Below are positions 8,751-17,228 of a stretch of DNA of 64,000 nucleotides, one piece after another. This DNA is from an uncultured Gemmatimonadota bacterium (GTDB taxonomy: Bacteria; Gemmatimonadota; Gemmatimonadetes; Gemmatimonadales; Gemmatimonadaceae). Positions within the stretch are counted from its first letter, which is position 1; each line of letters starts with the position of its first letter. A program made the position numbers and the translations under genes. The notes below the pieces were generated by a model that was not told the origin of the DNA, made no database searches, and saw nothing but the letters and a program-made list of their open reading frames with translations. The stretch lies in assembly GCA_902826615.1 (NCBI GenBank), contig CADEFN010000001.1, positions 62,001-126,000 on the forward strand, given 5' to 3'.

Positions 8751-10043
8751 CTACCGACCGACCCAGCGAATCCGGTAGATGCGGCCCGCCTTGTCGTCGA
8801 CCACGAGCAGCGAGCCGTCGCGATCCACGGCCAGGCCGGCGGGACGGTATTGCATCTCGGTGGGCCCGCCGCGGAATCCATCAGCAAACACCGTGTAGGC
8901 ACCGCTGGTCTGGCCACCGGTGAGCGGCTGGTAGACCACGTTGAACCCGGCCTGTGGTGCTGGCGCACGATTCCATGAGCCATGGAAGGCAATGAAGACA
9001 CCACCACGAAACGCAGCCGGAAAGGCCGACCCTGACGAGAAGACAATCCCGTTAGGCGCCCAGTGACCCGGAAATGCCGCGACGGGCTGCCCCTTGGACG
9101 CGCACTGCTCCTGTTTGACGCCGTCGCCGCCATACTCCGGCGCCAGCACCTTCTTCTTTGCGTCGATGTCGTAGTAGCAGTAGGGCCATCCGTAGTCCTT
9201 CCCCTGCTCGATGCGAAAGAGCTCCTCGGCGGGATTCTCGGCGCTTTTGGCATCGGTATACATCGCGATCTTCTTGCCCCAATTGCCGGCGAGCAGATCC
9301 CGGCCGTGTTGCGCTGCCCAGAGGGTGCGCCCGGAAGGATCCATGGTGATCGCCATCAGGTTGCGAAGACCCGTGGCAAAGCGCTCGCCATCAGACTGAC
9401 GCTGCTTGAGCTTTCGCGAGTCAAAGCGCCACACCCCACCCGAGTTGTCGAGCAGCGGGCAGGGTTTGCGCCCTTCCGACTGCTGTGTGTTAGGTCTGGC
9501 TTCACAGGCGTTGGATGGCGCGCCGATGTTGACGTAGATCCATCCGTCGGCACCGATGGCGAAGGTCTTGGCGGCATGATGCCCGCGCTCCGACACCAAT
9601 CCGCTGACGACGGTATCCAGTGCACCAGCGGGCTCCATGGCGCCCGGCGCCATCTTCCAGCGAATGATGGCCGAGTCGGTGCCAAAGTAGAGGTGGCCGT
9701 CGTGGAAGCGGATTTCGCTCCCGCCTGCGACGCCGAATGTTTTCTTCGTCTCGGCGACGCCATCGCCGTTGACGTCACGAAGGGCGAGCACCCCACCCGT
9801 GGCCTTGTTGGCATTGCGCAGCGCCACGAAGAGATCGCCGTTAGGCGCCACGGCCACGTGACGTGCCGGACCAACGCTGTCAGCCACGATCTGCACGCAG
9901 AAGCCCTCGGGAACCTTGATGCCGGCGTTGCCGGGCGCGCACTGCGTGCGAGTGCCTTGGGCATTGGACGGAAGCATGGGAAGCACGAGGAGCACGGGAA
10001 GCACGAAGAGCACGAACAGCGGGATTCGGCGATCTCTTTGCAT
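8751..10043 (-). CDS. PQQ-dependent sugar (sorbosone-type) dehydrogenase, secreted
   Basis: A 430-residue exported beta-propeller of the glucose/sorbosone dehydrogenase family, which oxidises sugars in the periplasm with PQQ. Visible family blocks are HVAVAPNGDLFVALR, ERGHHAAKTFAIGADGWIYV, NLMAITMDPSGRTLWAAQHGRD, KDYGWPYCYYD, GHWAPNGIVF, FIAFHGSWNR and YRPAGLAVDRDGSLLVVDD. The signal-peptide core is coded by 9-bp repeats (see 9971-10020). ATG at 10043 is preferred; the longer frame to 10127 reads through the intergenic repeat as a run of RE/AR residues. Substrate is unproven. Same-strand neighbours are an amidohydrolase upstream and a phosphatase-superfamily enzyme downstream. Confidence 0.87.
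   Translation of the reverse strand: MQRDRRIPLFVLFVLPVLLVLPMLPSNAQGTRTQCAPGNAGIKVPEGFCVQIVADSVGPARHVAVAPNGDLFVALRNANKATGGVLALRDVNGDGVAETKKTFGVAGGSEIRFHDGHLYFGTDSAIIRWKMAPGAMEPAGALDTVVSGLVSERGHHAAKTFAIGADGWIYVNIGAPSNACEARPNTQQSEGRKPCPLLDNSGGVWRFDSRKLKQRQSDGERFATGLRNLMAITMDPSGRTLWAAQHGRDLLAGNWGKKIAMYTDAKSAENPAEELFRIEQGKDYGWPYCYYDIDAKKKVLAPEYGGDGVKQEQCASKGQPVAAFPGHWAPNGIVFSSGSAFPAAFRGGVFIAFHGSWNRAPAPQAGFNVVYQPLTGGQTSGAYTVFADGFRGGPTEMQYRPAGLAVDRDGSLLVVDDKAGRIYRIRWVGR
9971..10020. repeat. 9-bp tandem repeat inside a signal-peptide coding region
   Basis: Five to six degenerate units of GTGCTTCCC (plus strand GGGAAGCAC) run through the start of the PQQ-dehydrogenase gene and encode its VLFVLPVLLVLPML core. 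The same unit occurs between genes at 10079, 11588 and 42616. Confidence 0.7.
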
Positions 10044-10078
10044 TGAGCTTGACTGAGTGAGTTGTGCGTCGTCGGTGT

Positions 10079-10120
10079 GCCGTGCTTCCCGTGCCTCTCG
10101 TGCTTCCCGTTCCTCCGCCC
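10079..10120. repeat. 9-bp tandem repeat (GTGCTTCCC) at a gene 3' end
   Basis: Four degenerate 9-bp units (CGTGCTTCC, CGTGCCTCT, CGTGCTTCC, CGTTCCTCC) followed by GCCCCTA, where CTA is the complement of the TAG stop of the minus-strand amidohydrolase. The same arrangement, repeat directly abutting a TAG stop, is seen at 11588 and 42656. Confidence 0.75.
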
Positions 10121-11548
10121 CTACCACAGCCCCACCTGCCCCTTCACCGACGCGATGAGCTTGGCCGGATCGTAGCCGATCCCCTGCTTGAATACCAGCT
10201 CAACGTTGCGAATGTCACTTACGCGTTCGGCCGGATTGCCGGCAACAATCATGAGGTCGGCCTGTTTGCCTACTGCGATCGATCCCACCCGGTCTGCACG
10301 CCCGAGGTAGGTCGCGCCATTGAGTGTCACCACACGAATGGCTTCGGCCGGTGTGAACCCACCCTCCACCAGGAGCTCCACCGTTCGCTGGTTGGAATAG
10401 CCGGGAATCACACCACCACCACCGGTGGGGTCGGTTCCCGCAATCAGCAATCCCCCGGCTTTCGCAAAGGCGCGTTCGAGCGCCATGCCGCGCGGCAGCA
10501 GCGTGGTGTAAATCGACTGCGCCATTCGCGACACCTGCGAGTACTGCCGGTCGAATGTTTCCTTGAGCTGCGGGATCAGCACATCGGTGCCGGGTGGCAT
10601 GGGACGCCCCGGCGTGAAGGTTTCGAACACGGTCATCGTGCTCGTGATGGCCACCTTCTTCTGCACCAGATGAGCAATGAGCGCCTTGGCCTGCGGGCTC
10701 TCGGGGTCGAGCGCATTCACCGACTGCTGTCCACGTCCCTGCCCGGGGCACTCGTCAGGCTTCTTGTCGGTTACGAAATCCGTGGACGCCAGGAATCCAT
10801 GTTCAAGGTTGTCGATGCCCACGTCGGCCGCTTCGCGATAGGTCACGGAGCACAGGTGTCCCGTCACCTTGAGACCGCGTTTGTGTGCCTCGTCGATTCC
10901 CGCCCGCAGCACGTCGCGCGAGATCTGCATGTACGCCTTGTACGACGTGGCGCCCTGATCGGCCCAGAAGTTCACATGGCGCCGCGCCTCGTCGGGCGTG
11001 CGCAGGGTCTGCATCTGCGAGAAGGTGTTGGGCCCATTGAGGTATGGCGCCGTGGCGTCAATCCAGGGTCCCGCCTTGTCGCCGCGATCAATGGCCTTCT
11101 TGATGTTCAGCTCGGCGTAGCCATTCATGTTGCCGCCGGTGCGCATCGACGTCACGCCGCCGGCGAGGTACAACCGCACAAACGATTCAGTGTAGTTGCC
11201 GTACAACCCGGGGCCGGCCGGGTAGAAGAGATGTTCGTGCACCATCACCAGACCGGGGAGCACGGTCTTGCCTGCGAGGTCCATGCGCACCGCGTTCTCC
11301 GGCACCGGCGTCGACGCCGTCGGACCCACCGCCGCAATGTTTCCGTCGCGCACAACCACGGTCTGGTTCTCACGCGCCGGCGCCCCGGTGCCATCAATGA
11401 CTCGCACATTCAGCAGCGCGACAACGCTCGTGTCCACGCGCACATACACCCGCGCGCCAGCGGACAATGGCGGCCGCTGCGCCGCAAGGGGTGAAGCGAG
11501 TGCCAGCAAAGCCGCAGTCACTACCGCGCGTGCGTGATGCATATCCAT
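10121..11548 (-). CDS. Secreted amidohydrolase (imidazolonepropionase-like)
   Basis: A 475-residue metal-dependent hydrolase exported by a signal peptide (VVTAALLALASPLAAQ). Metal-site motifs are in order: VHEH after PGLVM as the HxH motif, SYKAYM with the bridging Lys, VTGHLCS and NLEHGF with the two His ligands, and AGTDPTGGG with the catalytic Asp. The composite domain is completed by the C-terminal VGSIAVGKQADLMIVAGNP strand. Relatives degrade prolyl dipeptides or cyclic amides; the substrate here is unknown. Start ATG 11548 (or 11542) is chosen because the longer frame to 11641 reads through a 9-bp repeat. The gene lies 80 bp downstream of a Gfo/Idh/MocA gene. Confidence 0.85.
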   Translation of the reverse strand: MDMHHARAVVTAALLALASPLAAQRPPLSAGARVYVRVDTSVVALLNVRVIDGTGAPARENQTVVVRDGNIAAVGPTASTPVPENAVRMDLAGKTVLPGLVMVHEHLFYPAGPGLYGNYTESFVRLYLAGGVTSMRTGGNMNGYAELNIKKAIDRGDKAGPWIDATAPYLNGPNTFSQMQTLRTPDEARRHVNFWADQGATSYKAYMQISRDVLRAGIDEAHKRGLKVTGHLCSVTYREAADVGIDNLEHGFLASTDFVTDKKPDECPGQGRGQQSVNALDPESPQAKALIAHLVQKKVAITSTMTVFETFTPGRPMPPGTDVLIPQLKETFDRQYSQVSRMAQSIYTTLLPRGMALERAFAKAGGLLIAGTDPTGGGGVIPGYSNQRTVELLVEGGFTPAEAIRVVTLNGATYLGRADRVGSIAVGKQADLMIVAGNPAERVSDIRNVELVFKQGIGYDPAKLIASVKGQVGLW

Positions 11549-11587
11549 GAGGTGGTGATTCGTGATGTCGACCGGCCAGCGGTCCTG

Positions 11588-11628
11588 CCGTGCTTCTCGT
11601 GCTTCTCGTGCCTCCCGTACCTCCGCTT
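11588..11628. repeat. 9-bp tandem repeat at a gene 3' end
   Basis: Four degenerate units (CCGTGCTTCTCGTGCTTCT and on, ending CCGTACCTCC) lie directly after the TAG stop of the minus-strand Gfo/Idh/MocA gene. It belongs to the same family as the copies at 10079 and 42656. Confidence 0.72.
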
Positions 11629-12867
11629 CTACCCCTTCCACGTCCCCTGCGCGACGGCGGGAACAAACTTGTCGATGCCGCGCGGAGGAAAGGCGATCGT
11701 CTTCTTCTGCTCCGCACTCTGGTACGCCGTCATCAGCATCTTCACGACTTCGAGCCCGTCGTCGAAGGTGAGCTTGGCCTCTTCCTTCCCCTGAAACACA
11801 CGGCAGAAGTGCCGGTCTTCGCCCGTGTATCCGTACGCGAGCGGCTCCTCGGGAACCACCGGCATCACGCCCTGTTCCGCGTTCTGCTTCTCCACCAGAT
11901 CTTCGCCCGTCTTGCCGCGCACTTCGCGTGAGAAGAAGAGCTGCAGTCCGCTATCAAGCGAGTTCCACTTCATCGAGTACTCGGGGCCGAGAATTTCAGC
12001 CGACAGCCGGAGACCGGCACCGACGAAACTCCAGCTCGTGGTGGCCTCGCCAATGGCACGTGTGCCATCGGCCGTCTCGAATTCGATCAGGACGCTGGCA
12101 AAGTCTTCCGACGGTCTCTTTGTGTAGTCGAGGTCCTTGCTCATCGTCTTCTGCAGCACCTTGGCGTAGTGCGGGCGCGACCACTTGAGCGAGGCGATGT
12201 GCCCGGTAATGGCCACCGGCTTCACGGTCGAGAGCGGCTCGCCCGGCCGCGTGAGCAGGTGCCGCACGATCAGCGCCGAGTGACACATCATGTCGTTGAG
12301 CACCCCCCCACCCTGCAGGTTGCCCTGCCAGAACCACGGTGCATGCGGCCCACTGTGTTCCTCGGCTGCTCGTGCCAGGTAGGGTCGTCCCGTGGTGGCA
12401 GCCCCGCGTGCCCACAGCAGGTTGCGGCCAGCCTCGACGTGCGGCGCGAAGTACTGATTCTCGAGGTATCCGGTCTTCAGGCCAACCGACTCCACCAGCT
12501 TCTTCACCTTCTGGGCCTCGGCCACATTGCGGGCGAGGGGTTTCTCTGCGGCCAGCCCTTTCAGCTCGCCCTTGCCCCGCTTGATGGTGTCGACGATTTC
12601 CTCGACGTTTTCGATGCGCGCCTGATTGGGACCGCAGAGCCAGATGGCCTCGATCGCGGGATCGGCGACCATGTCGGCAATACTCTTGTAGCCTTTCGCT
12701 TGCCCGACATCGAGGCTGCGCGCCAGCGCGGCCGCTTCACCCGCCCGCTTGGCGTTCGGGCTCCAGACCCCGAGCACATCACCGTCGCGCACTCCGCGCC
12801 ACGCCGCGATGTGAAAACGTGTGTTGAAACCCGATCCGATGAATCCAACGCCAAGAGGACGCGACAT
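11629..12867 (-). CDS. Gfo/Idh/MocA family oxidoreductase (cytoplasmic)
   Basis: A 412-residue NAD(P)-dependent dehydrogenase without a signal peptide. The Rossmann motif is GFIGSGFN near residues 8-15, followed by AEKPLAR (catalytic Lys loop, near residue 105). A GGGVLNDMMCHS segment supplies the substrate-side His. The enzyme probably oxidises or epimerises a sugar or inositol derivative. It heads the minus-strand run that continues to an amidohydrolase, a PQQ-type dehydrogenase and a phosphatase-superfamily enzyme, which together suggest catabolism of a modified sugar. It differs from the Tat-exported family member at 3560 in lacking an export signal. Confidence 0.87.
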   Translation of the reverse strand: MSRPLGVGFIGSGFNTRFHIAAWRGVRDGDVLGVWSPNAKRAGEAAALARSLDVGQAKGYKSIADMVADPAIEAIWLCGPNQARIENVEEIVDTIKRGKGELKGLAAEKPLARNVAEAQKVKKLVESVGLKTGYLENQYFAPHVEAGRNLLWARGAATTGRPYLARAAEEHSGPHAPWFWQGNLQGGGVLNDMMCHSALIVRHLLTRPGEPLSTVKPVAITGHIASLKWSRPHYAKVLQKTMSKDLDYTKRPSEDFASVLIEFETADGTRAIGEATTSWSFVGAGLRLSAEILGPEYSMKWNSLDSGLQLFFSREVRGKTGEDLVEKQNAEQGVMPVVPEEPLAYGYTGEDRHFCRVFQGKEEAKLTFDDGLEVVKMLMTAYQSAEQKKTIAFPPRGIDKFVPAVAQGTWKG

Positions 12868-12900
12868 GAGTGAGGCCGGTAGCAGGAAGCGGATGGCACA

Positions 12901-12918
12901 CCCGGCCTGAGGGCCGGG
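12901..12918. repeat. Hairpin (7-bp stem, 4-nt loop) in an intergenic region
   Basis: CCCGGCC and GGCCGGG flank a TGAG loop in the 177-bp divergent gap between the Gfo/Idh/MocA gene and ogt. No T-run follows on either strand, so a terminator is unlikely. No promoter could be assigned with confidence in this gap. Confidence 0.35.
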
Positions 12919-13044
12919 AGAGAGACGGGACGAATCTGGCTCGCGACTGCCATGGCGTCTACCGGCTTCGCCCGCAAAACGCAGCTTTCGGGTTGCCCGA
13001 CTCGCGTTCCCTCAGCACCATTCCGGGCAGACAAGACCATACCC

Positions 13045-13587
13045 ATGCGCGTTGCCTTCACCACCTTCGAAACTCCGATCGGCCTCTGTGCGGTTGCCTG
13101 GCGTGGTGAGGCGATCGTCCAGGTGGTCCTTCCCGCCGAGCCAGCCGATGAGGTGGGTCGCCGGATACGACGTCGGCACCCCGAAAGTACGCTCGAGACA
13201 CCTCCACCCTTCGTGGCCGACGCCATTCAGGCCATGCAGGCTCACCTGGGGGGCTCAGCTGTTGACCTCACGTCGATCCCCGTAGACGTCGGGACCGGCT
13301 CGCCCTTTGAGCAAGAGGTGTGGGCACTCACGCGGGCGATACCCGCGGGTGCCACCCGAACATACGGTGAGCTTGCCAGAGCCCTGGGTGATGTCGCGCG
13401 GTCGCGCGAGGTGGGGCAGGCGCTGGGCCGGAATCCCGTGCCGATCATCGTTCCGTGTCATCGCGTGGTGGCGTCTGATGGCGGAATGGGTGGCTTCTCT
13501 GCACCCGGTGGAACCGACACCAAACGTCGGCTCCTGCTGATCGAGCGCGCGCCTGCCGTGGCGCAGGGCTCGTTGTTCGACCACTGA
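13045..13587 (+). CDS. ogt: Methylated-DNA-protein-cysteine methyltransferase
   Basis: A 180-residue suicide DNA repair protein that transfers the alkyl group from O6-alkylguanine to its own cysteine. The active-site motif PCHRVV places the acceptor at Cys138. The preceding helix-turn-helix (TYGELARALGDVARSREVGQAL) and the asparagine hinge (GRNPVPIIVPCHR) are intact, as is the GGFSAPGG segment after the active site. ATG at 13045 begins the RVAFTTFETPIG strand expected at the N-terminus. It is followed 5 bp later by an AlkZ/YcaQ-like gene, forming an alkylation-repair pair. Confidence 0.95.
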   Translation: MRVAFTTFETPIGLCAVAWRGEAIVQVVLPAEPADEVGRRIRRRHPESTLETPPPFVADAIQAMQAHLGGSAVDLTSIPVDVGTGSPFEQEVWALTRAIPAGATRTYGELARALGDVARSREVGQALGRNPVPIIVPCHRVVASDGGMGGFSAPGGTDTKRRLLLIERAPAVAQGSLFDH

Positions 13588-13592
13588 CCCCC

Positions 13593-14753
13593 ATGGCTTC
13601 GGCCGCAACCGTCACACTCGGCCTCGACCGGGCGCGAGCAATCTGGTTGCACGCCCAGCGACTCGACACTCCGGAGCCCTTTGGCCGCGGCCCCGCCGCC
13701 ACGCTCGCGGCGATCCAGCACCTCGGCTACGTGCAGATCGACACCATCCACGTCATCGAGCGCTGCCACCATCACATCCTCTTTACGAGAATCCCCACCT
13801 ACCGGCCTGCACACCTGCATCAGGCGCAGGCCGTCGACAAGAGTGTCTTTGAGTACTGGACCCACGCCCTCGCCTACCTTCCGGCAGCCGACCTCCGCTT
13901 CTTTGTCGCATTGATGCGCGACCATCGTCGCGAAGCCACACAGTGGGGCGCGTTGAGCACGGCGGCTGGTGTTCGGCGTGTCGTGGAGCGAATCCGGCGC
14001 AATGGGCCACTCACCATTCGCGACATCGACGACAGGGTGCGCATGGTCAAGGAGAGCCTCTGGGCGAGCACCAAGCCATCTAAGCACGCCCTGCAGCGCG
14101 CCTTCTTCAACGGGCAGCTGGTCGTAAGTGAACGCCGCGGGATGGTGAAAACCTACGAGCTCACCACACGACACTTCGGGTGGACGCGACTTCCCTCGGG
14201 CGCCAGTGAGCGGGAGTATGCCACGTACATGGTGGACCGCGCGTTACGAGCACAGGGCGTGGTGAGCCTCGAGTCCATTTGTCATCTCGAGCGATCGTGG
14301 AAGGCCGCCGTGCTGCGTGTCGTCGCGCGTCGGACCCGCCGCGGCGAACTGGTGCCGGTGAAACTCGAGGGGGGTGAGCGCGCTGACCATTGGGCGACAC
14401 CTGAGGTTCTCGAAACACCGCACGAACCTTCGTCTCTCGTACATCTCCTCTCTCCGTTCGACCCCCTCGTCATCCAGCGTCGGCGTCTCGAACGATTCTT
14501 CGGGTACCAGCACCTGTTCGAAGCGTACGTGCCCGCCGCCAAACGCAAACTCGGCTACTTCGCCCTCCCCGTGCTCGTCGGAGACCGCATCGCCGCCGCC
14601 ATCGACCTCAAGACCGATCGCGAACGGGGCCGCCTGCTGGTACAGAAGTGGACATGGATCGGCAAACGATGGAAGGGCGATCGGGAGCGGATCGACGGCG
14701 CCCTGCACACCTTCGAGCATTTTCAGTGCGGACGATTTGCTGAAGAGAGTTAG
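13593..14753 (+). CDS. AlkZ/YcaQ-like winged-helix DNA glycosylase (HTH_42)
   Basis: A 386-residue protein of the winged-helix superfamily that includes AlkZ and AlkX/YcaQ, which excise alkylated or crosslinked bases. The YVQIDTI segment places a QxD motif at residues 48-50, the catalytic signature of the crosslink-repair branch. Further family blocks are RPAHLHQAQAVDKSVFEYW, PLTIRDIDDR (winged helix), LLSPFDPLVIQRRRLERFFGY and PAAKRKLGYFALPVL. The gene starts 5 bp after ogt, consistent with shared function in repair of alkylation damage. Its end overlaps the convergent hydantoinase gene by 4 bp. Glycosylase activity is inferred from the family. Confidence 0.85.
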   Translation: MASAATVTLGLDRARAIWLHAQRLDTPEPFGRGPAATLAAIQHLGYVQIDTIHVIERCHHHILFTRIPTYRPAHLHQAQAVDKSVFEYWTHALAYLPAADLRFFVALMRDHRREATQWGALSTAAGVRRVVERIRRNGPLTIRDIDDRVRMVKESLWASTKPSKHALQRAFFNGQLVVSERRGMVKTYELTTRHFGWTRLPSGASEREYATYMVDRALRAQGVVSLESICHLERSWKAAVLRVVARRTRRGELVPVKLEGGERADHWATPEVLETPHEPSSLVHLLSPFDPLVIQRRRLERFFGYQHLFEAYVPAAKRKLGYFALPVLVGDRIAAAIDLKTDRERGRLLVQKWTWIGKRWKGDRERIDGALHTFEHFQCGRFAEES

Positions 14754-16162
14754 GGCGTGCTCCCGGGTACGGCCCGACGATCCAGGAAACGACCCCGGCC
14801 CGCCGCACCTGACACCTCCCCGTCACGTACAATGATCTCACCCCGTGACACCGTGATCACCGGCCAGCCCAGGCTTTGCATCCCTTCCCACGGCGTGTAG
14901 TCCATCCGGTCGCGCAACAAGGGCTGCGTGATCGTCACCTCACGCGAGGGATCCCACACCACCAGGTCGGCATCACTTCCCACGGCAATGGTGCCCTTGC
15001 GTGGGTACAGACCGTAGATCTGCGCCGGGGCGGAACTCACCAGCTCCACAAATCGCTGCGCCGTGAGCCGGCCTTGCTGCACGCCTTCGCTGAACAGATA
15101 GGGCAGGCGTATCCCGATACTCGGAACACCGTTCGGGACTTTCGTGAATGGCGGGTTGTCTCCGTTGGCCTTCTTCCCCTTGGGATCGTCAAACCGATAC
15201 GGAGCATGATCAGACGAGAAGAGATCGATACTCCCGTCCTGCAGGCCGCTCCAGAGTGCATTCTGACTCGCCACGCTGCGCGCAGGTGGTGAGAACATCA
15301 GCTTGGCCCCTTCGAATCCGGGCTGATCGAGATCCTCCGCTACAAAACTGAGATACTGCGGACAGGTCTCGGCATACACGCGAGTGCCGCGCGCCTTGGC
15401 ATGACGAATTTCTTCCAGTGCTTCGCGCCCCGACACATGCACAATGAGAATGGGCACGTCCACCAGCTCGGCGAGCATGATGGCGCGCGCTGTGGCCTCA
15501 CGCTCCACAGGTTCCGGCCGCGCATACGGATGCCACTTGGGGCTCGTTCTCCCCTCCGCCAGCAGGCGCTGTGTCAGCCAGGCGATGGCATCATGGTTTT
15601 CGGCGTGAAACATCGTCAGCGCCCCTTCGCGTTTGGCGATGCCCAGCACCTCGAGGACCTGCCGATCGGTGAGTCGCAGGGCGTCGTACGTCATGTAGAC
15701 CTTGAACGACGTGTGTCCCTCGCGCACCAGGGACGGCAGCTCATCACCCAGCACCACATCGCTGGGGTCGGAGACAATCAGATGAAAGGCGTAGTCCACA
15801 AACGATTGCGAGGCATGCACCTGATAGTCGCGCACAACCTGCCGCAGCGAGTTTCCGCGATGCTGGGCCGCAAACGGCACAATGGTCGTGGTGCCACCCA
15901 CCGCCGCCGAAATGCCGCCGGAGTGGAAGTCATCCGCCGTGAAGACCCCGGTCGAGGAGATCTGGGCAATGTGGCAGTGGGCATCCACGCCACCCGGCAT
16001 CACCAGCATGCCGCGTGCATCAATTTCCTCGGTGCCACGGCCAGCCACGCCTAACGCCTCCACCCGGCCGTTGCGTACACCCACGTCGCACGCCTCGCGG
16101 GTGGCATCGGCCGTGACAACGGTACCGCCACGAATCACCAGATCGTACTCGGCGCGGCTCAT
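14750..16162 (-). CDS. hydA: Dihydropyrimidinase / D-hydantoinase
   Basis: A 470-residue cytoplasmic cyclic amidohydrolase that opens dihydropyrimidine or hydantoin rings. The binuclear metal site is visible: HCH at residues 62-64, the carboxylated Lys in SFKVYMTYD near residue 155, His in FHAENHD and VHVSG, and the catalytic Asp in FSSDHAPY. The CPQYL and NGVPSIGIRLPYLFSEG blocks are typical of hydantoinases rather than allantoinases. It overlaps by 4 bp the downstream DapA-like gene (ATGA at 16159), so both are co-translated. Confidence 0.9.
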   Translation of the reverse strand: MSRAEYDLVIRGGTVVTADATREACDVGVRNGRVEALGVAGRGTEEIDARGMLVMPGGVDAHCHIAQISSTGVFTADDFHSGGISAAVGGTTTIVPFAAQHRGNSLRQVVRDYQVHASQSFVDYAFHLIVSDPSDVVLGDELPSLVREGHTSFKVYMTYDALRLTDRQVLEVLGIAKREGALTMFHAENHDAIAWLTQRLLAEGRTSPKWHPYARPEPVEREATARAIMLAELVDVPILIVHVSGREALEEIRHAKARGTRVYAETCPQYLSFVAEDLDQPGFEGAKLMFSPPARSVASQNALWSGLQDGSIDLFSSDHAPYRFDDPKGKKANGDNPPFTKVPNGVPSIGIRLPYLFSEGVQQGRLTAQRFVELVSSAPAQIYGLYPRKGTIAVGSDADLVVWDPSREVTITQPLLRDRMDYTPWEGMQSLGWPVITVSRGEIIVRDGEVSGAAGRGRFLDRRAVPGSTP

Positions 16163-17076
16163 GACAACCTCGCGTGCAAACGTGCCAGCACCCGGTCCAG
16201 CTCGACGACGTCGGTGGCGCTCATCCGCGGGCCGGGGGCGCGAACCCGCGCCGAACGCAGGGCACCGCGGCGCCTGAGGATCTCCTTGCGGAGGGCAAGC
16301 CCAAAGCCGGGTTGCTGTTCGTAGATCACGAGGGGCAAGTAGGTATCGTAGATCGCCTCTGCGCCGTCCACGTCACCCGCGGTGTGCCGCTCGTATACCT
16401 GCACCAGCATCTCGGGGTAGCCGAAACCCGTCATGACTCCGTCGGCGCCTCGGGCCAGCCCCTGCGGGAGCAGCAGCCCCCCATTCCCCACGACAATGCT
16501 CGTGCGTCGCACCTCGTCTCGTGCTTCGGCCGCGCGAATGCGTGTGATTTTGTCGAGCCCCGGATTGTCTTCCATCTTGAGCATCGCGATCTGCGGATAG
16601 GCCGCTGCAAGCCGAAGGTAGAGCGACGCCGACAGGAAAACTCCAGTGGTCGGCGGATAGTCCTGATACACACAGGGCACATCGGGGCCCAGCGCCGCGC
16701 ACACGTCGCCAAACCAGCTGAACTGCTGATCGTCCGTACGCAGACCCGTCGGCGGCGCAATCATCACTCCAGCAGCTCCCGCCTGCATGGAGGCATGGGC
16801 CAGGTCGCGCAGCGCATGCAGCGAGGAATGACTCACCCCCACGACCACCGGGACACGTGCACCGATATGCGCCACCATGGCGCGCACAAAGGTGAGTGAT
16901 TCTTCCTGCGTGAGTTTGTTGGCCTCACCCATCATCCCCAGCAAGGTGATGCCATGCACGCCGTGTCCGAGGTAGTAGTCGGCAAGCGCGGGCACACTGG
17001 CGAGGTCGAGCGCGCCGGAATCGTCGAATGGGGTGGCCGAAATGACGAACACACCACGGGTATCTACTGAGAGCAT
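16159..17076 (-). CDS. Dihydrodipicolinate synthase/N-acetylneuraminate lyase family protein
   Basis: A 305-residue class I aldolase-type TIM barrel. The Schiff-base Lys is in AMLKMEDNPG (near residue 162) and the Tyr in CVYQDYPPTT (near residue 135). The usual GxxGE loop reads GMMGEANKLT. The lyase probably adds or removes pyruvate, but the pairing with a hydantoinase points away from lysine synthesis and toward degradation of a ring-derived acid. ATG at 17076 is preferred over a GTG at 17082. Despite its position upstream of hydA in reading direction, translation of the two is coupled by the overlap at 16159-16162. Confidence 0.85.
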   Translation of the reverse strand: MLSVDTRGVFVISATPFDDSGALDLASVPALADYYLGHGVHGITLLGMMGEANKLTQEESLTFVRAMVAHIGARVPVVVGVSHSSLHALRDLAHASMQAGAAGVMIAPPTGLRTDDQQFSWFGDVCAALGPDVPCVYQDYPPTTGVFLSASLYLRLAAAYPQIAMLKMEDNPGLDKITRIRAAEARDEVRRTSIVVGNGGLLLPQGLARGADGVMTGFGYPEMLVQVYERHTAGDVDGAEAIYDTYLPLVIYEQQPGFGLALRKEILRRRGALRSARVRAPGPRMSATDVVELDRVLARLHARLS

Positions 17077-17228
17077 GAACACCTGGCTGCGTGAAGGCTG
17101 GAACTTTCACCCCCGCCCGTCCGTCGGGCACCCCCCTACCCCCGCCGCACCAACACCCCGACTGCGCCCAACCGGAGTCGGAGGAATCCTCAGGGTAGGT
17201 CGCACACTTCCCCGGACGAGGCCAGCAC

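Noticed and set aside
10044-10127. N-terminal extension of the PQQ dehydrogenase (AREAREAR repeat)
   Set aside because: The residues come from reading the 9-bp intergenic repeat; the real start is directly before the signal peptide.
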